A stretch of DNA of 64,000 nt from Pteria penguin. Lineage: Eukaryota > Mollusca > Bivalvia > Pterioida > Pteriidae. The position numbers were made by a program, and so were the translations under genes. Positions 33,514-44,140 of this stretch are shown here, one piece after another. Position 1 is the first letter of the stretch; each line of letters opens with the position of its first letter. Below the pieces are notes generated by a model. The model had not been told where the DNA came from, searched no databases, and saw nothing but the letters and a program-made list of their open reading frames with translations. The stretch covers positions 51,513,501 to 51,577,500 of the forward strand of contig CM068587.1 of assembly GCA_035048485.1 (NCBI GenBank), written 5' to 3'.

Positions 33514-33850
33514 TGACGGGTGTGGCTAGCCAAACAGGAGACGCTCACTCATCTTGGGCACCTGGTCTCACCTATGAATTTCAGGGGTCAATGTATGTCC
33601 ACTGTGGTATATTGTTGTTAGTGCCATAGTCATATGACACCAGTTATTTTCGTATTTTACATTAACGTCACAGTTATTCCCTTTGCAATGTGGAGCAATG
33701 TGGCGGGTGTGGCTAGCCAAACATGAGACGCTCACTCCTCCCAGGCACCTGGTCTCATCTCTGAATTTCAGGGGTCCATGAATGTCCACTGTGGTATATT
33801 GTTGTTAGTGCCATAGTCATGTGACACCAGTTATTTTCGTATTTTATCCA
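33514..33850 (+). repeat. Two tandem copies of the retroelement 3' motif
   Basis: Units at about 33514-33660 and 33696-33850 share GGGTGTGGCTAGCCAAACA, GAGACGCTCACTC, GGCACCTGGTCTCA, ATTTCAGGGGTC and CACCAGTTATTTTCGTATTTT. They are more like each other than like the copy at 3762, so one duplicated locally. Confidence 0.8.
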
Positions 33851-35549
33851 AAACTCTATTAGAAGAGATTGGGTTGAACATCGTTCATTCTGAGCATTAA
33901 TCGGGACGCCTATATAGCACAAACTTGAGTTCGCTTTCAGATGGGCAGTGGTCGGTTGGTTCTTAGTAAATTTGAATCTATACCTTTATAGTCCGAAAGA
34001 TGTGATCAAGTTCCATACATGTACTTTTGACGGTTATTCAGTCAGCAGTTCTTCGTGATATTTTTGCAAAGTTTGATTTTACACAATCTTCATACATTCA
34101 AAAACATTATATACTATGTACTAACATGCGGAATGAATATGAAAAGGTTATTCCTATGGTGAATTCCTGTACTTTATACTTAAAATGAAAATTCTTGATA
34201 TCGAGTATATGTTCTACGATACCAACCCTACCCCCCCCCCCCCCCCCAAAAATACAAACAAAACAAAAAACTGTACTGCACGTGTCTAGGAAACACTATT
34301 GTCTTCGTTGTTTAACGTTGTTTCTGTTTTGTATGTAAACGATGAATTTCTAACATCGATATATCTTTAGAATTACGAACGCATTGTTGTAAATTCTGTA
34401 ATTAACTGAACAAAGATATTTTTTTTTATAGTTTATGTGTTGTACGGAAATTAGAGCTTTATTTTAAATGATCGAGACGATTAAGAATTCTCACAGAGAG
34501 AACTTTAAAGAGAAAATCGTTTGTACTTAATCCGGGAATGGACAACTACCTTAATCACGGTCGTAAACCTCTTTTCGCCCTTGATCACGAACAACATAGA
34601 TTACTTTTTATAAGTTATCTAGACATTTTGTGAGCACAACTGTCTGCCTTCACAGATATTAGACGCACTTGTTCCACTCATCTTGATGGATATATCAAAT
34701 AACTTATATAAATTGTAAAGGGTTAATACGTATTGAGGGCCTCTGGTGTCATATATAGAAAAATAATTAAACTGTGTAATGGAAAAAAATAACAATATAT
34801 TGTCCGCGCTAAGTATTTCGTCATGCAGTAAGTATAGGTAGGTCACACGGACTGTATATTACGTTATAAATAAACTCCATGAAGTTCCAAAATGAATCGC
34901 TAACCAGAGGTATTCTTACGACAACCGTGCCCATACACCATTAACACACAACAACTTAGGAGGAAATAGCAAATAAGCCGAAAGACAAGTGATAATGACG
35001 AAGATTATATCTTCAATATTGATTTCTTCTTCTTCTGAAGAAGAATAATATTTAATCTGCTCTAAATAAAGAGTTTTCAACCCTTTGGATAGGTATTTAC
35101 TGTAGAAGTACTGACGTAAGCCACATAGTAATATCAAAGAAAATGAAGGTTCAAATATGGCGTTTCAATAGGGATCGAATGACTTCTAAATACGGTTTCT
35201 ATGTCAGATACCATATTTAGTTCAGAAATAACTCTGTATTACAGAAAATCTCCATAAAAGATGTTTGCTCTATTTAGATAATATGTTTGTATAACATGCT
35301 ATATCATCAGGTCAGGTTTTTGGCTCCCATTTCGTTTGGTATCGTTCTACACACCCAAATTCAATAATTCAGTGCAATTAACGAAAATTTATTTCCAAAA
35401 ATCAACTTCTGAAATGTTTATCATAGTTCAAAGCTTCAAACCAATTGAGGTTCTAAGAGTCGAAATCCAAAATTTCTTCAAGTTAACTTTATCGGTTTGA
35501 ATATGAGAGGCAATGCAATAAAAGCCATTGTTTCTCACTTTTCTTATAG
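33851..35549. other. No gene seen; C homopolymer
   Basis: Unassigned sequence. A C-tract of about 17 bases starts near 34231. The frames at 34619-34846 and 34916-35137 have no coding features. Confidence 0.4.
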
Positions 35550-36469
35550 TGAAACATTCGTTACGAGTCACCTACATGCATTCAGAGTGTCATTTCTACT
35601 TAATCAAAAGCGCAATGTGGAATCTTAGCATTGATAATGTTTCGGGGGCAATGTATAATTAAAAGAAAGGCGAAATATTACTATAACTTGAACCAATTTT
35701 ATTTACTAACAAGAACAATAAAGATTGATTACAACGTCTTGAAAATGCATGCAAAAAGGAAATGATGAATGATTTTTAACTTATTTTACAAAGTTAACGG
35801 ATAAACAGAGAGTAAATTTGGTTCTGTAACAACACCAAGAATCAAAGAGGGAAATGCTTCAGCATACCATCAATGTAATACCATTTATTATTATGCATTT
35901 ATGATTAACAAAACAAAAACGCTTTTTAGTAACGTATGTTTCACAATAATTACTAGCGTGATACGGTTGCAGTAACAATGGAATATATTCCTATGGCAAT
36001 AGTTATCACTTGTATTGCGTATTTAGTGGAACAAGTTATAAAAGGAAACAAATTAAGACGCATTCATTATTTTATCATAAATAACGGAGAATCTTCGATA
36101 TTTAGGGGATAAATCACAAGTAAAAAGGCCTATCTGGACCACGAACATGTAATAAAATAAAACAAAACAAAAGAAAACAAGATACACTAACTACAATAAT
36201 GAAGAAGTTGTTATTCAACATATGAATTGAAGCGCCAACTACCGCAACACTTGTATAAGGTCCTATTTAGTCATAGTAACGTATGTTTCATTCAATGTAA
36301 CTATAGTTTCATAAGACAAAAACCTGGCATAACATCATAATTGACTGGTTTTCCATTCACTAGGGGTACACAGATAACCTGTTGATCACAATAAAAAAAG
36401 TACTTTGGAAATAGAAAGAAATGAATCCTGGATTAACATATAATAAAACATGTGGTAACGTATGTTTCA
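35550..36469 (+). promoter_or_regulatory. Left cluster of the 15-bp motif
   Basis: Copies at 35550-35564 (reverse, CGAATG variant), 35929-35943, 36276-36290 and 36455-36469 (all forward, exact), plus a weak one at 36297-36311. They lie 3' of the gene. Likely binding sites for the encoded protein by analogy with subterminal repeats of other DNA transposons. Confidence 0.6.
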
Positions 36470-36510
36470 GGCGTTAGTATGATGAACATGCTGCCATGCC
36501 AAAGAGACTT

Positions 36511-38823
36511 TTACCGCTTTACTAGTCTTTCAACTTTATTTTCATCACTGCGATCCAATTTATACATCCTTTTTGACTTCCCACTTGGTGTTAAAGGGTT
36601 GATCGCGCACACAATATCGGCCTCATCCATCCATATTTTGTCCTTAGATCTTGGCCACTGAAACAAATTCTTCTTTCGCTCCATGAAAGATATTTCGTAT
36701 TCTTTGCCATCTCTGTCCATAACCTTTCCGACATACCAATTTTCGTCATATACTGCAGCGACAAAAGAATTCACTTTGTATTGTTGATCAAGAACTTCAC
36801 GAGATAAATCCGTGTCTTTAGAAGCCGTTTGAGAGATGGTCATAGCTACTTCTGGTTCATAATCCCCCGAATTATCGGCAGTGCCTATTGTAGAGGAAGA
36901 AGCGCATAGTGTAGAGGTAGACGGAGAAGCGCCTTCTGTAGAGGCATCTTCGACTGGTATTGATGTGGCGATTGACCAGTGTTCACAATATGTACCCTTC
37001 AGACAGAACTCGCAGTAGCAAGAAGTTGGTGCGGTGATAAGCAGGTTCAATTCGGATTTGCAAGCATGAAGAGTCATGGTACCTTTTACTGGCGGGAGTC
37101 GGCATTTCTTTGTTATTTCTGCCTTCCTTTCACAATCTACCTTTGACACATAGAAGAAATGAACTGCCTTCAAGCTAGACTGTTTTGTCCAAGACATGAA
37201 TTCTTCTGCGTCCTGAATAGAGGCCCTAGACGAATTGACGGCCTCGTCGGCCATTCTTTTCACAGTCCCTCCAACGCCATCACATGGCCCTTTGCCGTGA
37301 CCGGCTTCAAAATAATTCCATGTTGCTCTAGAACCATAAGTATCCTTATGAGTTAGCAATGTCTCAAAAATATACCTATCACGGTATTGGCTTGTAGGTG
37401 AATCGGTCCAGTAATGCACTTGGTCAATGTTTTCAAACTCCTTTATTTTCATGCCGTAGAATGCGTCAAGAATTGCTAGTACAGTTGACGAAGAATGAGT
37501 TAAGCAATCTGAAACTGCAACGTAGCTACGATGTAACAAGGTGTTCGTGGTGGCGTCATTGAAATACAGAACAATAGGATGAAGTGTTATCTGGCTCTGA
37601 TTCCAGTAAGCGCTCTGTATTTCGTCGGCAGTCTTGCAAGAGTAATTTTCGGCGAAGTCCATGTGGAGGATAATTTCGTTCTTCGGTAGGTTTACCTTAA
37701 GCTGACGAAGCTCAGCGTATTGCTTCTTTATCTTATGCACGTGCTCTTTAAATTCTATCTCCTCTTTTCCCCACAAGATGCCAAATTCTTCCCGCTTCAT
37801 GCACTCTTGCACAATTTTCATTTTTTTTTTCTTTCCATCCGGTAATTGCACTCTTTTCCAAATTGAGAACGTGACTTCTGCTGGAAGTTGATTTACATCT
37901 ATTGAAGTGTTCTGACGAACATACTCCTCCGGTTTTACTGACACTTTGATACCTTCTTTCTTCATCATTTTAAGTTTAAAAACAAAGTTTTGATGTTTTG
38001 TACAGAGGCATGTGTTTCTACTCAGAAAAGTGGTAGGAAGAATGTACTTCGGTCTTGCCCTCCGAAAAGTAGACAACGAAATTGCTATTTCTGGATTTTC
38101 AGAACGATACTTTAGATATAGGTTATCTAGGTAATCAGTCAGTACCCTAGTTTGTATTCGCTCTTCTTCACACTTTACGGAATCATTCTTTCCTGGTTGC
38201 AGCCTGCAATTATCTTCTCTTTCTAAAAACCTAACTACACTTTCTCTATGCTTAGCAAGGGTTCTAGATCGTCTTTGTTTGGTAAAGTTAACACCCTCTT
38301 TAATTGTCCGCGATATAAGATTTCTGTGCACTCCTGTTTCCTTGCTTATCTTTGTAACGCATCTATATTTCTTGATGAGGCTTCCAACTACTTGTCCATA
38401 TACAGTTTTCTTCTTCCCAGCTTTCTTTTCTTTCATCTTTTCCTTCATTTCATCTATAAGGACATTGCTCATCAGAAGATGCCTTCGAACACTTTTGTTA
38501 CTTTGTATTCCTGCATCCCGCAACATTTTTTCAGTTTTTCTTCTTGGAGTTAATGGGGCTTCTTTAGATTTCATTCTTTGAAATCTTCTCTGAATTGTTT
38601 TCACCTTCCGTCTCAAAGTGATATTGTCTGTTTTCAAACTTTTTAGTTCTCTGTGGGCTTTCGATAAAGCTTTACTTAAACGTTTTCTGGGACCGTTTCT
38701 CCGTGCCGAAACTGCAGGCAATCTGACAATTAAACGAGATGGATCACTACTAGAGCAAACACTTTCATATCCACTTGACATTGAGCAGTCATTGTTATTT
38801 TCTTCTTGATTTTCTCGCCTCAT
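36511..38823 (-). CDS. Putative DDE-type transposase, 770 codons
   Basis: The only long gene-like frame in the window. Visible in order: a Ser-rich N-terminus; a basic coiled-coil-like stretch (residues 45-85); a Lys/Arg-rich region; a possible helix-turn-helix around 141-180 (YGQVVGSLIKKY ... ISKETGVHRNLISRTI); CLC-KH at 272-277; then a likely catalytic core with HMDFAENYSC (D389), YWTDSPTSQYRDR (D474) and YFEAGHGKGPCDGVGG (E506). C602, C604, C607, C613 and H615 form a possible zinc site (CYCEFC...CEHW). After a Ser/Thr-rich linker comes an SH3/Tudor-like segment (about 685-745: VAAVYDENWYVGKV, ISFME, FQWP, DKIWMDEADIV). Proteins with the HMDFAENY and GHGKG-CDG-GG boxes occur as unnamed genes in many invertebrates. 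The transposase reading rests on the D-D-E spacing and the flanking motif clusters and is an inference. The real N-terminus probably lies in 38862-39023. Confidence 0.7.
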   Translation of the reverse strand: MRRENQEENNNDCSMSSGYESVCSSSDPSRLIVRLPAVSARRNGPRKRLSKALSKAHRELKSLKTDNITLRRKVKTIQRRFQRMKSKEAPLTPRRKTEKMLRDAGIQSNKSVRRHLLMSNVLIDEMKEKMKEKKAGKKKTVYGQVVGSLIKKYRCVTKISKETGVHRNLISRTIKEGVNFTKQRRSRTLAKHRESVVRFLEREDNCRLQPGKNDSVKCEEERIQTRVLTDYLDNLYLKYRSENPEIAISLSTFRRARPKYILPTTFLSRNTCLCTKHQNFVFKLKMMKKEGIKVSVKPEEYVRQNTSIDVNQLPAEVTFSIWKRVQLPDGKKKKMKIVQECMKREEFGILWGKEEIEFKEHVHKIKKQYAELRQLKVNLPKNEIILHMDFAENYSCKTADEIQSAYWNQSQITLHPIVLYFNDATTNTLLHRSYVAVSDCLTHSSSTVLAILDAFYGMKIKEFENIDQVHYWTDSPTSQYRDRYIFETLLTHKDTYGSRATWNYFEAGHGKGPCDGVGGTVKRMADEAVNSSRASIQDAEEFMSWTKQSSLKAVHFFYVSKVDCERKAEITKKCRLPPVKGTMTLHACKSELNLLITAPTSCYCEFCLKGTYCEHWSIATSIPVEDASTEGASPSTSTLCASSSTIGTADNSGDYEPEVAMTISQTASKDTDLSREVLDQQYKVNSFVAAVYDENWYVGKVMDRDGKEYEISFMERKKNLFQWPRSKDKIWMDEADIVCAINPLTPSGKSKRMYKLDRSDENKVERLVKR

Positions 38824-38861
38824 TTCTTTTATCTTCTTTCTGTATCTCTTTAGCCTTTCAT

Positions 38862-39023
38862 TTATTTTCTTATTTCTTTTTTTCTGGCCGAATTTGACAA
38901 AAGTGCAACCGGAATATAATTGTCACGTTGTCTCTTTCTTTCTTTTGCCAAGAATTTGTCGCCCTCCTTCGCCTTTTTACGTTCCCTGTAATTCTTTTGA
39001 ATTTCTGCCCGTGTCAACGCCAT
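38862..39023 (-). pseudogene. N-terminal 53 codons of the transposase, out of frame
   Basis: ATG at 39023 opens a highly basic frame (MALTRAEIQKNYRERKK, LAKERKRQRDN) that stops at 38862. Just before the stop there is a run of seven T's on the plus strand (38877-38883). The reading frame of the large ORF extends upstream through the same run with more basic sequence (KKRNKKINERLKRYRKKIKE). One extra base in the run would join the two into one protein of about 835 residues. Either this copy is inactivated, or the base is a sequencing error, or slippage occurs. A motif copy lies 20 bases before the ATG. Confidence 0.6.
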
Positions 39024-39042
39024 TATAAAACTGAAACAAAAA

Positions 39043-39057
39043 TGAAACCTACGTTAC
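39043..39057 (-). promoter_or_regulatory. 15-bp motif upstream of the transposase ATG
   Basis: TGAAACCTACGTTAC, reversed relative to the others, centred about 27 bp before the ATG at 39023. A bound transposase could repress or direct its own transcription; that is inference. Confidence 0.5.
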
Positions 39058-39387
39058 CGAATATCAAATACACCATTCAATTAAAAAGCCCAAAACTGTA
39101 ATCCGAACTATGGTTAAACACGAATGCTTTGTGCATTAACTACCCAAGTGACGTCATTAAATTCATTCATCTTGGTATATTGAGTAAAAAGTCATTAATT
39201 TTGCATTCTCTGTGTAAAAATCAAACACCAATGACTTTCATTTTATGTAAACATGTAATAAATACACCTATCTATCATTTGATTTCTCGTTGCTAAGACA
39301 GATGAAGTAAATGCATTTATAAGTGAAATTATTTACAAAATGTCATTTTTGTAACAATTTATTAAGTTCTTAATTTACACCAAATTT

Positions 39388-40278
39388 TGAAACATACGTA
39401 ACTTTTGGTAACGTAGGTTTCTGCACATATATGAGATAATTGAATGCATTAACTAAGTAATATCTTTAATATCTAAGAAGAAGCGTTCATACTTTATAGA
39501 TATATAATGTATCTTTATTGTTTCATCAATTGAAATAAGCATACAGCTGAACATAAAAATATCACTCACCAGCAGGTTCAAATTCGTGGACGAAATCTCT
39601 TAAAAACAAACCATGTGTATGGTATTTGCAGATGGCGGGAGAAAACTGATCACGTGAGCCATATTGGCGAAATCGATCTCGAATAAACAATTTTTATAGC
39701 GTTGTTAGTAACGTATGTTTCAGTAACGTAGGTATCATTCAGATATTTAATGAAAAAGTTTAAACAAAGAAATTGTAGTATGCAAATTTCAAATCATGCC
39801 GTTGACATTGTGCATGGAAGGGAAGAAAACGGAATGCAGCTAGGTTCAATACGACTTTTGTTCACCGCTTCAACATACGTAACGAATGTTTCATGTTTAT
39901 CCATACGCTCTAATCATTGACGAGTATGATGTTATTTTCACTGGATTGTGCAATAACCAGGCGTTTTTGGTATTAGTGTTGTATAATGTGGGCAGAGACG
40001 AGTATTTTTTGGTGTTATCAGAGTGAATATATCAAAAGGAGATTGAAATATCTTTTTAAGTAGAGAAAACCAACAAAATCGAAATACTTCGCGACAGCTA
40101 GCGAATCCACGATCAAGTTCAATTACAATGTATGCATCCATGATAATAGGTTGATTTTCTTTCTTTGATCAAAATTGAAATTGTTTGTATCAATTCTCAC
40201 GTACTGGTAAGTATATTTCATGCATAATTTTGACCTGAAAGGTTATATTTTGAAATGGCGACAGTAACGTATGTTTCA
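39388..40278 (+). promoter_or_regulatory. Right cluster of the 15-bp motif
   Basis: Copies at 39388-39402 (reverse), 39408-39422, 39708-39722, 39723-39737 (head to tail with the previous one), 39879-39893 and 40264-40278. The first two form an inverted pair with a 5-bp spacer. Confidence 0.6.
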
Positions 40279-41636
40279 ATTACAAACTTTCTGGTCGTTG
40301 ACTGGGACGAAAACAAAGTTTCTGCCAGGTGTTTACATTTTTCTTTTATAGTTCATATTAAAACGCTTAGGTAAAACTGAGAATGTCTTCTTTATTTCTG
40401 AAATAATATCGTGTTTAAACATGGCGACATTATTTGCACCGATTTATTGAATTTGGGTGTACATTTCCGTACATACATGTAATTGTAGCATGTAAGTAAC
40501 ATCATGTATTGACCCAGAATTGAATATTTCACTGTGTGTTGGTAATATGGGATTTGTATCACCTTTTGGATAATACATATAGCAAACATAGACAGGATGT
40601 GAATGATGATTTAGAAAGAGATATATTGAACTTATTTCCTGTTATGAGCCAATATAAAAATGCCTAGTGGTGTTATAACTTATTTTAAAATATTTCCCTT
40701 CAACAAGATCTACAAAAGACTCTAACATTCATTGACGAGGGATATTAATCTGTTGAAAACGTTTCTGATTCGTATGAATCATTTTGTAATGCATAATAGT
40801 ATTGAGTAAATGTTTCATCCATTGAAACAATCAAAATGCACTTGACAGTAGGTCATAAATAAAGGATACCATACAATTATAACACCCAGTGAAACGATGA
40901 TATCAATCCCTGGACGATGGCTTTTCGTAGAAATGATATGACTCAGTTATATTACAGAGAGTTAAGTTCACGAGTACTTGAGTACAAGTGTTACTTAGCA
41001 ATGCCTTTTCTCAACCGTTTGAATCAATATCTAAAACGCGGTGACTAATATATATGTCTGTGGGGCGGTGCACTTAATTTGTTTATTTCATATAAATGTC
41101 TAGCCTTTTAGATTGTTATTTACAGAATCATAAATTCATACCTTATTCTTTCGATCCATTAATTTAGCAGTACAGAAAAGTAATGAAAAAATTTGTCCTT
41201 CCTTTATTTTAGCCCACGTGGAGTTACACGTTCAACATGACACATATTGTTAACTCTTTCCGTATTATCATTATGCCACATTCTTAAAAAAATTGTACAT
41301 AATAATGCAGTACCTATTCTTGAATGAATGCTATTATACACTGCCGTCCGCAGATAATCCCCAATCATCACGGTTTACTTGTTCAATTACATTCGGGAGA
41401 GGAGTGGGGGAGTTAACTGAACATAAAAATCAAGACGACATAAAACGACAGTGACAAATATATGACGTTACGTATAGTGAAAAAATAATGCTCACTTGTT
41501 TATTGTTTCGAATTCTTACACAAATGTCATTGTAATTCTCGATTGAATACGTGTTTAAGTTATTTTTGAGTGAATTATAGTGACGAGTAACAACGTTCTA
41601 CTTTTTATCTAGCGGTAGTACTGTTTTACTGATCTA
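40279..41636. other. No gene seen
   Basis: AT-rich unassigned DNA. At 41464 a degenerate form of the 15-bp motif (GTTACGTATAGTG) may be chance. Confidence 0.4.
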
Positions 41637-42096
41637 CTGTCCGCGCCACTCACTCCGGAAACTGGAAAATCTGGATTTCCAGTTATTCATCTTCAGAATA
41701 ATTTCAAAAAGGCAAAACCATTCGATAGATCTTGCTTAGTCGTAACTTTTGGTGTATGCTATATGTTTGTATGAAGAAGCGTTCATATTTTATAGAAAAA
41801 ATCAATTTTAGATAGGGCAATTTCCATGTTAAATTCTGACGTGACGTCGCCACGTTTCCCATAGACTCAATGTTAAACATCGGCGACGTCACGTCAAAAT
41901 TAACATAGAAAACGCCCTATCTAAAATGATTTTTTCCCTATAGAATACGAATGCTTCTTCGTAGAAACATATAACATACACCAAAAGTTACGACTATACA
42001 AGATCTGTCGATTGATATTAATTTTGTAAAACTATTTTAAAGATAAATAAGTGAAAATCCAGATTTTTCGATTTACAAAGTGAGTGGCGCGGACAG
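41637..42096. mobile_element. 460-bp palindromic MITE flanked by TA
   Basis: Ends CTGTCCGCGCCACTCAC and its reverse complement, with TA on each side (41635-41636 and 42097-42098). Almost the whole length folds back: AAAACCATTCGATAGATCTT, TCGTAACTTTTGGTGTATG, TAGATAGGGC and GACGTGACGTCGCC have inverted partners. The centre is at about 41865. The TA duplication fits a Tc1/mariner-like mobiliser. No open frame. Confidence 0.8.
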
Positions 42097-42418
42097 TAGT
42101 GTTAAATGCCATAACAGACAATATCAAAGAGTAAAATCCTGATATGGAAGAGATATTACTGTTTCCAATACTACCTTGCATTTTCATCGCGCTGATTAGA
42201 TTCATTTAAAAAAAATATTTTTCTTTATCAAAATTTAATGAAAATAGGCAATTCTTCTTCGTGGGAATTTGCTCTTTGAACTTAAGTTTCGTCAGAAAGC
42301 TTTACACATTTTAATCTAAGAGCTGACCCCAATAAAGTGTGGGGGACCCTCGTACAAACAAATCGAAAACAACTGCCCCTACCTCCAATATTAATATTAA
42401 TGATAATGATTATAATAA

Positions 42419-42479
<61 letters not shown>

Positions 42480-42764
42480 ACTACTACTACTACTACTACT
42501 AATAATAATAATGATAATAATTATAATAAAACTGGATAACATACTGTTGTAATTAGGAATGTACTACAGTTTTACAAGCTATAATAGATAGATTCAAGTC
42601 ACAGTATCTATTTAAAACATTGAAACATGCACTTTGTATACCGTCGATTAAAGCAAATGTACGATTAATCACTAAACGGGATGTAAATAAACAAGAATTA
42701 TATATCCTGTTAATATTTTATTCAATTATGAAGTGCAGAAATAGATATTTTCTTTTTTTGTATA
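42097..42764. repeat. (AAT)n and (ACT)n microsatellite tract
   Basis: Within this stretch, 42411-42530 holds ATA/AAT units, then about eight ACT units, then AAT again. Long homopolymer-like frames here are artefacts. The rest is unassigned. Confidence 0.9.
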
Positions 42765-42985
42765 GTTCTGAGATGTTTTTATATTTCTGAGATTTTTCTA
42801 TATTTCTGAAATATTTCTATATTTTTTAGATGTTTCCATAGTTCTGAGATCTTTCTATATTTTTGAGATGTTTCTATATTTCTGAGATATTTCTATAGTT
42901 CTGAGATGTTTCTATAGTACTGAGATATTTCTGAGATGTATCTATATTTCCAAGATGTTTTGAATAGTTCTGAGATGTTTCTATG
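42765..42985. repeat. Degenerate tandem repeat of about 19-20 bp
   Basis: About ten imperfect copies of TTTCTATATTTCTGAGATG, with TATAGTTC and TATATTTC variants alternating. Confidence 0.85.
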
Positions 42986-43051
42986 AGAAGTATGTATTGT
43001 TGAATTACTTGACCATATGTGAGAATTCGTGGTCATTTTAAAAGTATTGTA

Positions 43052-43331
43052 AAGCCGGTGTGGCCTAGTGGATAAGGTGCTCGGCCCGTGATCGAGAGGT
43101 CGCAGGTTCGACTCCCGCCCGGGGCACACCGGTGTTCTGTCTTTCGGATGAGACAGTAAAAACCGAGGTCCCGTGTCACGGTAGGCGTGGCACGTAAAAG
43201 ATCCCTCACTGCTTCGGGTGGGTCCGTTGCAAAGGTCTAAATTTGTATGCAATGCATCAGGCAGATGCCATCACAATATACGTGAAATAATCGTGGAGTG
43301 ACGTAAAACAATAATCAAACAAACAAACAAA
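43052..43331 (+). mobile_element. tRNA-derived SINE (family A), near-complete
   Basis: The best-preserved member: head GCCGGTGTGGCCTAGTGG with GCAGGTTCGACTCCCG, central blocks CTTTCGGATGAGACAGTAAA, GGCACGTAAAAGATCCCTCA, GGTGGGTCCGTTGCAAAGG, GCATCAGGCAGATGCC and tail (CAAA)n. A 13-bp perfect duplication TAAAAGTATTGTA lies at 43039-43051 and 43332-43344. Confidence 0.93.
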
Positions 43332-43488
43332 TAAAAGTATTGTATTAGTTTATATTTATCACAATAAGGGGGTTTCCAATGATATGAATAGAATTTAACA
43401 TCAGTTAAGGATTTTGGTTGGAGTGGGAATTGCACAAATAATTCGTTTTGTTATGACATGACACAAATCCATTGAACAACATATTTAT

Positions 43489-44140
43489 AAACAAGAGTTG
43501 TCAAAAGACAATATAGCGTAGCATTGCGAGAAGGAAAGTGTGTATTTTTAATGTTTTCTGAATTCAGGGTCAAGTCCAAGGTAAAGGTTAAAATGTTGAA
43601 GTTATTGTCCAATAGTAGTCATTATGCATGTTTAAATATCAGAATATTTCAAATATGTCATAGGACATTATGATACCATCGACGATGTTAATGTGAAATA
43701 GGAAAGCCCTATCTCTAACCGCTCGTCAGTAATGGCCGAGCAAAGTAAAAAAGAAAATTTGATACGGACAGAAAATCGGTCCATAATGAACACACGTACG
43801 AAATGTGAAACTCCTACCCCTAATATCTGACGAGTTATAGGCAAGTTTTTGAAAAGTGGGTAAAATTCAAAGTTAAGGTCGTGGGACAAGAACATTTTGG
43901 TACAGACAGAAAGATTAAGCCATAATGAACACATATGCGAAACATGAAAGCTCTCTCCCCCAGTAGCTGACGAGTTATGTGCAAAGTTAAAGTGTTTGGA
44001 AAGTAGGTCAAACGTCAAGGTCAAGGACGCAGGGTAAATAAATGATGGTATAAATGACAAGGCCTTGTTACAAAGAATGTACATGTGAAATATGAAAGCC
44101 CCATGTTTAAAGATTTTAAAGGTATAGCTAAAGTTTTTTG
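43489..44140 (+). repeat. Dispersed element with internal ~140-bp repeats
   Basis: Starts ACAAGAGTTGTCAAAAGACAAT and then shows recurring blocks: AAGGTCAAGG-type, GAAATNTGAAAGC, GACGAGTTATRNGCAAG and ACGGACAGAAA (near 43690, 43800 and 43940). The same blocks appear in the element at 56744-58018. The minus-strand frame at 43668-44084 runs through the repeats and is not a gene. Confidence 0.65.

Larger units (their letters stand above)
35550..40278 (-). mobile_element. DNA transposon candidate with subterminal motif clusters
   Basis: Limits are set by the outermost copies of a 15-bp motif, GTAACGTATGTTTCA: reversed at 35550-35564 and forward at 40264-40278, so the two ends are inverted relative to each other. 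At least eleven copies flank the transposase-like gene and none lie within it. No longer terminal inverted repeat or target-site duplication could be found, so the true ends may lie outside these limits. Confidence 0.6.

Noticed and set aside
36511..38823. Ordinary host gene instead of a transposon gene
   Set aside because: Not excluded, but the intronless 2.3-kb frame, D-D-E-like motifs and flanking motif clusters favour a transposon; a domesticated gene remains possible.
41464..41478. A further copy of the 15-bp transposase motif (GTTACGTATAGTG)
   Set aside because: Too many mismatches; could be chance, so it was not used to extend the element.
42282..42552. Open frames made of poly-Ile, poly-Asn and poly-Ser/Thr on both strands
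   Set aside because: They are translations of the AAT/ACT microsatellite and have no coding meaning.
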